The translations under genes and the position numbers were made by a program. A stretch of 64,000 nucleotides of DNA from Tessaracoccus oleiagri (GTDB lineage: Bacteria > Actinomycetota > Actinomycetes > Propionibacteriales > Propionibacteriaceae). The stretch lies in contig NZ_FNGP01000001.1 in assembly GCF_900103275.1 (NCBI RefSeq), positions 682,001 to 746,000 on the forward strand. The letters run 5' to 3'. The notes beneath the pieces were generated by a model. The model made no database searches. It was not told the origin of the DNA and worked only from the letters and a program-made list of their open reading frames with translations. Shown here piece after piece: positions 58,883 through 64,000 of this stretch; the first letter of the stretch is position 1, and each line of letters begins with the position of its first letter.

Positions 58883-60819
58883 CCGAGCCGCAGCCCCATC
58901 GGGTCGCGTCGTGCCACAGCGACGGGACCGGAGCCGTCGCCCCCGCCGGGGCCCCGGTGGTGGCGCTGGTGGGCGCGCCGAACGTCGGCAAGTCCACGCT
59001 CTTCAACGCCCTGACCGGCGCGCGGCGCAGCGTCGGCAACTGGCCCGGCACCAGCGTCGAGGTCGGCCGCGGCGCCTGGAAGGGGCGACGGGTGATGGAC
59101 CTCGTTGACCTCCCCGGCGCCTACTCCCTCGACGCCGCTTCCCCCGACGAGGAGCTCACCCGCGCGCTGCTCGTCGACGTGCCCGCCTGCGAGCTGCCGG
59201 AGGTCACCGTCGTCACGGTCGACGCGGCCCACCTCGCGCGGTCGCTGTACCTTGTCTCCCAACTGCGGGAACTGCCGCTGCGGCTCGTCGTCGCGCTGAC
59301 GATGGACGACGTCGCCCGCCGCCGCGGCATCACCGTCGACGCCGAGGCGCTCGGCCGCGAACTCGCCGTGCCGGTGGTCGTCGTCGATCCCCGACGGCGC
59401 GCCGGGCTCGCCCGCCTCCACGACGCGGTGCTCGCCCAACTGGACGCCCCCGTCCCCGCTGCGCGACCCGTGCCGGCCGGCTTGGGGGAGTTCGAGCTCG
59501 CCGACGACCGGTTCGCCTGGATCGAGTCCGCGGTCGCCCGCGCCACCACACAGACCGCCAAGCCGGGGCAGAGCTGGTCCGATCGCATCGACCGCGTCGC
59601 CCTGCACGTCGTCTGGGGGCCGTTGCTGTTCCTGGCGACGATGTGGGCGGTCTTCCAGCTGACCACCACCGTCGCCGTCCCGCTGCAGGACGCGCTCGAC
59701 ACCTTCGTCGCCGGACCGATGAGCGACCTCACGAGCACCGCGCTCCGGGGCCTCGGGGCCGGGCGCATCGTGACCGGGCTGGTCGTCGACGGGGTGATCG
59801 CCGGCGTCGGCATGGTGCTGACCTTCGTGCCGCTGATGGCCATCATGTTCGTGCTCCTGGCGCTGCTGGAGGACTCCGGCTATCTCGCCCGCGCGGCCGT
59901 GGTCTCCGACCGCGTCATGCGCCTCATCGGCCTGCCCGGCAAGGCGTTCCTGCCGCTGATCGTCGGCTTCGGCTGCAACGTGCCGGCCATCGCCGCCACA
60001 CGGGTGCTGTCCACCCGCCGCCAGCGGGTGCTCACCGCGCTGCTGGTCCCGTTCACGTCGTGCTCGGCGCGGCTCACGGTGTTCGTGCTCCTCGGGGCGG
60101 TGTTCTTCCCGGACAACGCCGGCACCGTCGTGTTCGCCATGTACCTCGTCTCCATCGCGCTGATCGTCATCACCGGCCTGCTGCTGAAGAAGACGCTCTG
60201 GCGCGCCATGGGCTCCGAACCGCTGATCATGGACCTCCCGCCGTACCAGCGGCCCACCCTGTCGCTCGTCGGGATCTCCACCTGGATCCGGCTGAAGGGC
60301 TTCCTGCAGACCGCCACCGGCATCATCCTCGCCACCGTCGTGGTGGTGTGGGCGCTGCAGGCGTGGCCCGTGCGCGGCGAGGGCGAGTTCGCCGACGTGC
60401 CCGTCCAGGACTCCGCCTACGCGGCCCTCGCGGAGACCGTCGCCCCGGTCTTCGCGCCCGCCGGCTTCGGGTCGTGGGAGAGCTCCGGCGCGCTGGTGAC
60501 GGGCTTCGTCGCCAAGGAGACGATCATCTCGACGTGGGCCCAGACCTACGCCGTGGCGGACCCGGAGGCGGGCGGCGACGGGGCCGAGCTCGGCGCCGAG
60601 CTCCGCCGTTCCTTCGACGAGTCCTCCGGCGGCCACCCCCTGCCGGCGGTGTGGGCGTTCATGGTGTTCCTGCTTGCCTACACCCCCTGCGTCGCGACGC
60701 TGGCCGCGCAGTGGCGCGAGATCGGCGCCCGCTGGACCGCGTTCGGGGTGGCGGTCCAGCTCTCCGTCGCTTGGGTGCTGGCGGTGGCGGTGTTCCAGGT
60801 CGGAAGGCTGTTCTGGTGA
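58879..60819 (+). CDS. feoB: FeoB ferrous iron transporter
   Basis: A 646-residue FeoB. The N-terminal G domain has VALVGAPNVGKSTLFNAL (G1), NWPGTSVEVGRG (G2), VDLPGAYSLD (G3), and a helical spacer; about eight membrane helices follow, with two Gate motifs, LPLIVGFGCNVPAIAATR and FMVFLLAYTPCVATLAA. It imports Fe(II). It is followed by a FeoC-like gene through a GTGA overlap. Confidence 0.95.
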   Translation: MTEPQPHRVASCHSDGTGAVAPAGAPVVALVGAPNVGKSTLFNALTGARRSVGNWPGTSVEVGRGAWKGRRVMDLVDLPGAYSLDAASPDEELTRALLVDVPACELPEVTVVTVDAAHLARSLYLVSQLRELPLRLVVALTMDDVARRRGITVDAEALGRELAVPVVVVDPRRRAGLARLHDAVLAQLDAPVPAARPVPAGLGEFELADDRFAWIESAVARATTQTAKPGQSWSDRIDRVALHVVWGPLLFLATMWAVFQLTTTVAVPLQDALDTFVAGPMSDLTSTALRGLGAGRIVTGLVVDGVIAGVGMVLTFVPLMAIMFVLLALLEDSGYLARAAVVSDRVMRLIGLPGKAFLPLIVGFGCNVPAIAATRVLSTRRQRVLTALLVPFTSCSARLTVFVLLGAVFFPDNAGTVVFAMYLVSIALIVITGLLLKKTLWRAMGSEPLIMDLPPYQRPTLSLVGISTWIRLKGFLQTATGIILATVVVVWALQAWPVRGEGEFADVPVQDSAYAALAETVAPVFAPAGFGSWESSGALVTGFVAKETIISTWAQTYAVADPEAGGDGAELGAELRRSFDESSGGHPLPAVWAFMVFLLAYTPCVATLAAQWREIGARWTAFGVAVQLSVAWVLAVAVFQVGRLFW

Positions 60820-61100
60820 GCGGCCCGCTGGCGCTGGTCGCCGCGGCGATCACGGACGGCGCGGGCTCCCGGGCCGCGGTGGCTGAGCGCACCGGGTTGG
60901 CGAGGGACGTCGTCGACGCGGCGCTGGAGCATCTGCAGCGGATGGGCCGGCTCACGGCTGAGCAGCTCGGCAGCGGCTGCCCGGACGGCGGCTGCGGCAC
61001 TTGTCCCAGCGGCACCGCCGACGGTCGTGCGGGCTGCGGGGCCGGCGCCCTGCCGGGGCGGAGGGGCCCCGTCGTGCTGACCCTCGCGACGCGCCCGTAG
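60816..61100 (+). CDS. feoC: FeoC-like winged-helix protein with Cys cluster
   Basis: A 94-residue protein coupled to feoB by a GTGA overlap. A ~45-residue winged-helix part (AVAERTGLARDVVDAALEHLQRMGRL) precedes a Cys-rich segment C-x4-C-x2-C-x11-C (GCPDGGCGTCPSG...GC), the layout of FeoC proteins whose cysteines bind a labile [Fe-S] cluster. It probably stabilises or senses FeoB status. Not called in standard size filters because of its size. Confidence 0.8.
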   Translation: MSGPLALVAAAITDGAGSRAAVAERTGLARDVVDAALEHLQRMGRLTAEQLGSGCPDGGCGTCPSGTADGRAGCGAGALPGRRGPVVLTLATRP

Positions 61101-61106
61101 GACTGA

Positions 61107-61126
61107 AGGGCGATATGACTCGCCCT
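61107..61126 (+). terminator. Short hairpin after feoC
   Basis: AGGGCGA and TCGCCCT form a 7-bp stem around TATGAC, directly after the feo operon. Moderate strength, no U tract. Confidence 0.5.
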
Positions 61127-61144
61127 CTGCCCAGCGCCAAAAGT

Positions 61145-61160
61145 GGTTGCAAAATCAACC
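61145..61160. promoter_or_regulatory. GGTTG-N6-CAACC inverted repeat before the lacI-type gene
   Basis: GGTTGCAAAATCAACC, 5-base arms, 12 bases before the -35 box; a possible operator or activator site. Confidence 0.4.
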
Positions 61161-61171
61161 GGAGAAATTGC

Positions 61172-61201
61172 TTGACACGCGATTGCATCGCCGCGTACTG
61201 T
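61172..61201 (+). promoter_or_regulatory. Promoter of the lacI-permease operon
   Basis: TTGACA at 61172-61177 and TACTGT at 61196-61201, spaced 18 bases. This is the best -35/-10 pair in the window. Confidence 0.6.
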
Positions 61202-61206
61202 CCTCA

Positions 61207-61220
61207 GTTATACGAATAAC
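61207..61220. promoter_or_regulatory. Palindrome GTTATACGAATAAC, candidate LacI-family operator
   Basis: Arms GTTAT and ATAAC around ACGA, just downstream of the -10 and before the ribosome site. A 12/14 match recurs inside the permease gene at 62410-62423. Confidence 0.55.
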
Positions 61221-61235
61221 GGGGAGGTGCCGAAG

Positions 61236-62258
61236 ATGAACCAGCCCACCATGAATGACGTGGCGGCCGAAGCCGGCGTCTCGCAGGCGACGGTGTCCAT
61301 CGTCCTGAACGGTTCTTCCGCCGGACGGGTCTCGCCCCAAACCAGCCAGCGCGTCTTCGAAGCCGCCAAGCGCCTTGGCTACCGGACCAATGTGCATGCG
61401 AAGGTACTCCGCGAGGGCCGGTCGCGCATGATCGGCCTGATCGGCGACGAGGTGGCCTCCACCGAGTTCGCCGGGCAGATGATCCTGGGAGCCCAACAGG
61501 AGGCCTGGCGACGTGGGCACGTGCTCCTGACGTTGGACACGGTCGGCGACGCCGGTCTGGAGCAGGCCGCCCTGTCGATGATGCAGTCCTACCGGGTAGC
61601 CGGCGTCATCTATGCATCCATGTATCACCGAATCGTGACGCCGCCGGACGGGCTCGAGGGTGTTCCCGCCGTCTGCGTGAACGCGCAGGACGCTGAGGGC
61701 AGGCTCACCAGTATCTTCCCCGACGAGGTGGCCGGCGGGCGTGCCGCGGCTGAGGTCCTGCTCAAGGCCGGCCATCGTCGCATCGCCATGATCAACATCG
61801 CCGAAGAGGGCTCGCGACTCCCGGCCGCTTCAGGCCGGCAGAAGGGGTTCACGGAGGTGCTCAACGACGCGGGAGTGGCGCTCGAGTCCCGCCAGCTCCG
61901 ATTCGGTACCGGCGGCTACGAGGATGGACTCCGGTTCGGGGCCGAACTGCTCGACCAGGAGGAGGCGCCCACGGCCATCTTCTGCGGCAACGATCGCACG
62001 GCGCTGGGCGTTTACCACGCGGCCCGGATGCGCAACGTGGCGATCCCGGACGACCTCAGCCTCGTCGGCTTCGACGACCAGTCGCTCCTCGCTCCGATGT
62101 TCTCACCGCGCCTGACGACCTTCGAACTCCCGTTCGTGGAAATGGGGCGTCTCGCCGTGACGGAAGTCCTCAAGCGGCGCACGGTGCCGAAGAAATTGAC
62201 GGTCGAATGTTCCCTGAAGGAACGCCACTCAGTCGCGTCAGCAAAGGTTCCAGCATGA
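61236..62258 (+). CDS. LacI-family transcriptional regulator
   Basis: A 340-residue LacI/GalR regulator. MNDVAAEAGVSQATVSIVLNG is the helix-turn-helix and hinge start, then the sugar-binding domain with LIGLIGDEVASTEFAGQMILG, VAGVIYASMYH, GYEDGLRFGAELL and PDDLSLVGFDDQSLL near the end. GGGAGG at an 8-base spacing chooses ATG 61236. It overlaps the first permease gene by four bases (ATGA) and is probably autoregulatory over the transporter operon. Confidence 0.93.
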   Translation: MNQPTMNDVAAEAGVSQATVSIVLNGSSAGRVSPQTSQRVFEAAKRLGYRTNVHAKVLREGRSRMIGLIGDEVASTEFAGQMILGAQQEAWRRGHVLLTLDTVGDAGLEQAALSMMQSYRVAGVIYASMYHRIVTPPDGLEGVPAVCVNAQDAEGRLTSIFPDEVAGGRAAAEVLLKAGHRRIAMINIAEEGSRLPAASGRQKGFTEVLNDAGVALESRQLRFGTGGYEDGLRFGAELLDQEEAPTAIFCGNDRTALGVYHAARMRNVAIPDDLSLVGFDDQSLLAPMFSPRLTTFELPFVEMGRLAVTEVLKRRTVPKKLTVECSLKERHSVASAKVPA

Positions 62259-63277
62259 CATCCACCTCTTCTCTGCACTCCGCATCGACGACGACGGCCA
62301 CGACGACGTCGCCTCCGCAACCGCTGCCCACCCCGGCCGGGGTCGCGGCAGCGCCCCCCTCGCCCCGAAAGGGGGCGTCGCGTCTCACCCTTGTGCTTCG
62401 TTCGTGGCAGTTATACGTATTACTCGCCCCGGGTCTGATCTATCTGGCGATCTTCAAGTACTGGCCCATGTATGGCGCGCAGATCGCGTTCCGCAATTAC
62501 AATCCTGCGGCCGGCTTCACCGGCAGTCCGTGGGTGGGGCTCGCGCACTTCGAGCGGTTCATCAACTCGTTCCAGTTCAAGGACCTTCTCGTCAACACCT
62601 TGACGATCAACACGGTGGGGCTCCTGGTCGCCTTCCCGGTCCCGATCATCCTGGCCTTGATCGTGAACCAGCTGCCGTCGGAGCGGTTCAAGAAGTTCAT
62701 CCAGACCGTGCTCTACTCGCCGTCGTTCATCTCGGTGGTCGTCGTCGTCGGCATGATCTTCCTGCTGTTCAGCCCCTCCTCGGGCCTCGTGAACCACGCG
62801 CTCACGCTCTTCGGGGGAGAGCCGATCTTCTTCATGGGCAACCCCGAGTGGTTCCGCCCGCTCTACATCGGCTCCGACATCTGGCAGAACGCCGGCTTCT
62901 CGATGATCATCTACCTGGCGGCGCTGACGGCGATCGACCCGTCGCTGCACGAGGCCGCGAAGATGGATGGCGCGAACAAGTTCCGGCGTATCTGGCACAT
63001 CGACATCCCCGGCATCCTGCCCGTCGTGACGATCCTGTTCGTCCTCGCCATCGGCAACATCTTCAACCTGGGCTTCGAGAAGGTCTACCTCATGCAGACG
63101 CCGCTCAACCTGGAGACGTCGGAGATCATCAACACCTACGTCTACAAGATCGGGCTGCAGCAGGCTCAGTTCAGCTACTCGGCAGCCATTGGTCTCTTCA
63201 ACTCCGTCCTCAATCTGATCCTTCTCATCACCTTCAACCAGGTGGCCAAGAAGGCCAATCAGGCATCCCTCTGGTGA
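62255..63277 (+). CDS. Carbohydrate ABC transporter permease, LplB type
   Basis: A 340-residue permease. After a ~55-residue Thr/Ser/Pro-rich N-terminus come about six membrane helices starting QLYVLLAPGLIYLAIFKYWP. The EAA-loop is PSLHEAAKMDGANKFRRIWHID. LplB-type permeases import oligosaccharides or uronides with YtcP-type partners. Its start codon lies in the lacI-type stop. Two TTA leucine codons at 62411 and 62420, rare at this GC, sit within the intragenic operator-like palindrome. Confidence 0.92.
   Translation: MTSTSSLHSASTTTATTTSPPQPLPTPAGVAAAPPSPRKGASRLTLVLRSWQLYVLLAPGLIYLAIFKYWPMYGAQIAFRNYNPAAGFTGSPWVGLAHFERFINSFQFKDLLVNTLTINTVGLLVAFPVPIILALIVNQLPSERFKKFIQTVLYSPSFISVVVVVGMIFLLFSPSSGLVNHALTLFGGEPIFFMGNPEWFRPLYIGSDIWQNAGFSMIIYLAALTAIDPSLHEAAKMDGANKFRRIWHIDIPGILPVVTILFVLAIGNIFNLGFEKVYLMQTPLNLETSEIINTYVYKIGLQQAQFSYSAAIGLFNSVLNLILLITFNQVAKKANQASLW
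62410..62423. promoter_or_regulatory. Intragenic operator-like palindrome in the permease gene
   Basis: GTTATACGTATTAC, 12 of 14 identical to the site at 61207. It lies in codons for Gln-Leu-Tyr-Val-Leu-Leu and forces two TTA codons. Confidence 0.4.
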
Positions 63278-63282
63278 GCAGC

Positions 63283-64000
63283 ATGACTACGCAACTTCCT
63301 CCCGCACACGCGCCCCTCAACCGTCGCGACGGTCTCGTCTCGCGCTTGGCCGACCCAGTGTTCAACGTGGTCACCGTCGGCATCCTGCTGCTGGCCGCCG
63401 TCGCGATCATCTACCCCCTCTACTTCATCGTGATCGCCTCCGTCAGCGACCCGAACCTGATCGCCCAGGGCAAGGTCTGGCTGCTGCCGCAAGGCTTCAC
63501 GATGGAGGGATACGAGACCCTCTTCAGGAACGACGCACTCCTCCGCGGCGTCGTCAACTCCCTCCTCTACACGAGCGTCGGCACCTTGGTGAGCGTCTCG
63601 ATCATCCTCTGCACCGGCTACGCGCTCTCCCGCAAGGACATGCCCGGCCGCAACCTCTTCATGATCCTGTTCATCATCACCATGTTCTTCGACGGCGGCA
63701 TGATCGCTCGATACCTCGTCGTGCGTGATCTCGGGCTCCTGAACACCATGTGGGCCGTGATCCTGCCGGGCGCCGTCGGCGTCTGGAACCTCATCATCGC
63801 CCGCACCTTCTTCCAGACCAACGTGCCCGACGAGCTCCGCGAAGCCGCCCAGATCGACGGCGCCAACGACTTCCGCTTCTTCTTCCGTGTGGCGCTGCCG
63901 CTCACGAAGCCGCTCATCGCGCTGATGGCGATGACGCACATCGTCGCGTACTGGAACTCCTACTTCGACGCGATGATCTACCTCAACGACGAAGCCATGT
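63283..64000 (+). CDS. Carbohydrate ABC transporter permease, YtcP type, partial
   Basis: About 239 residues are visible before the window ends. It starts MTTQLPPAHAPLNRRDGLVS and has YPLYFIVIASVSDPNLIAQG, GFTMEGYETLFRNDALLRG, YALSRKDMPGRNLFM and the EAA loop PDELREAAQIDGANDFRFFF. It is the second permease of the LplB/YtcP-type sugar transporter. GTG 63274, overlapping the previous stop, is an alternative start. A substrate-binding protein gene is expected beyond the window. Confidence 0.9.
   Translation, partial: MTTQLPPAHAPLNRRDGLVSRLADPVFNVVTVGILLLAAVAIIYPLYFIVIASVSDPNLIAQGKVWLLPQGFTMEGYETLFRNDALLRGVVNSLLYTSVGTLVSVSIILCTGYALSRKDMPGRNLFMILFIITMFFDGGMIARYLVVRDLGLLNTMWAVILPGAVGVWNLIIARTFFQTNVPDELREAAQIDGANDFRFFFRVALPLTKPLIALMAMTHIVAYWNSYFDAMIYLNDEAM

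Noticed and set aside
1-64000. CRISPR array, rRNA or tRNA genes
   Set aside because: No regularly spaced repeats, no recognisable rRNA segment and no tRNA T-arm/anticodon arrangement were found on reading both strands.

Overview
The window comes from a high-GC actinobacterium. Supporting features are a mycothiol deacetylase (mshB), a DUF5318 gene coupled to a class A penicillin-binding protein, a paired CE1758/CE1759-type flavin system, GTG/TTG starts, and many starts that sit 6-7 bases after a TAnnnT -10 hexamer (apparently leaderless mRNAs). A fused alpha-beta glycyl-tRNA synthetase and the general gene mix would fit Propionibacteriaceae or relatives, but the family is an inference. No rRNA, tRNA, CRISPR array, integrase or intact insertion sequence was seen.

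Layout. 1-7.7 kb: ordinary chromosomal genes (UPF0060 membrane protein, DUF2461, pRiA4b ORF-3-like protein, a RibD-like reductase divergent from an ArsR/SRPBCC pair, a sulfatase, a lipoprotein, and a secreted protein with three 94-residue repeats and three Ltp modules). 8.0-21.8 kb: a block with clearly lower GC and different codon use that forms a defence/restriction-type island. It holds a sigma-70 factor with a large unknown N-terminal domain, a C5 DNA methyltransferase fused to an EndoIII-like iron-sulfur domain, and a six-gene operon (Z1 helicase, DUF4420 PD-(D/E)XK nuclease, large GHKL-type ATPase, unknown protein, DUF6339-like protein, MORC/MutL-like GHKL ATPase). A divergent Vsr endonuclease closes the island. 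21.8-26.1 kb: cystathionine gamma-synthase-like enzyme and GlyRS. 26.2-32.5 kb: two DUF202 membrane proteins, then a sugar-activation cassette (DeoR regulator, phosphohexomutase, nucleotidyltransferase, galactokinase-like kinase) followed by a PRPP synthetase. 32.7-40.7 kb: a uronate-type module (IclR regulator, KDPG aldolase, KDG kinase, ManD-like dehydratase, GntR regulator, sugar isomerase, Gfo/Idh oxidoreductase, MFS transporter). 40.8-58.5 kb: housekeeping and envelope genes (zinc alcohol dehydrogenase, secreted metalloprotease, ilvE, LLM monooxygenase with FMN reductase, mshB, glgX, DUF5318-ponA, GT87-like glycosyltransferase, alr, FemX-like transferase, TauE). 58.6-61.1 kb: feoABC. 61.2-64 kb: a LacI regulator with two sugar ABC permeases, the second cut by the window end.

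The most interesting part is the island. Its core (GHKL ATPases, Z1, nuclease, methyltransferase, Vsr) resembles the MutL/MORC-type restriction systems described by Iyer, Abhiman and Aravind, and overlaps in content with mza-type defence loci. Three things are unusual. The methylase carries a C-terminal EndoIII-like domain with an intact 4-Cys cluster loop but apparently missing catalytic residues. A full RpoD-like sigma factor has a novel ~240-residue sensor-like domain in place of region 1.1. The sigma and methylase genes are divergent and share one symmetric -10 element. A second theme is two families of intergenic palindromic repeats; one has invaded the 3' ends of two converging genes.
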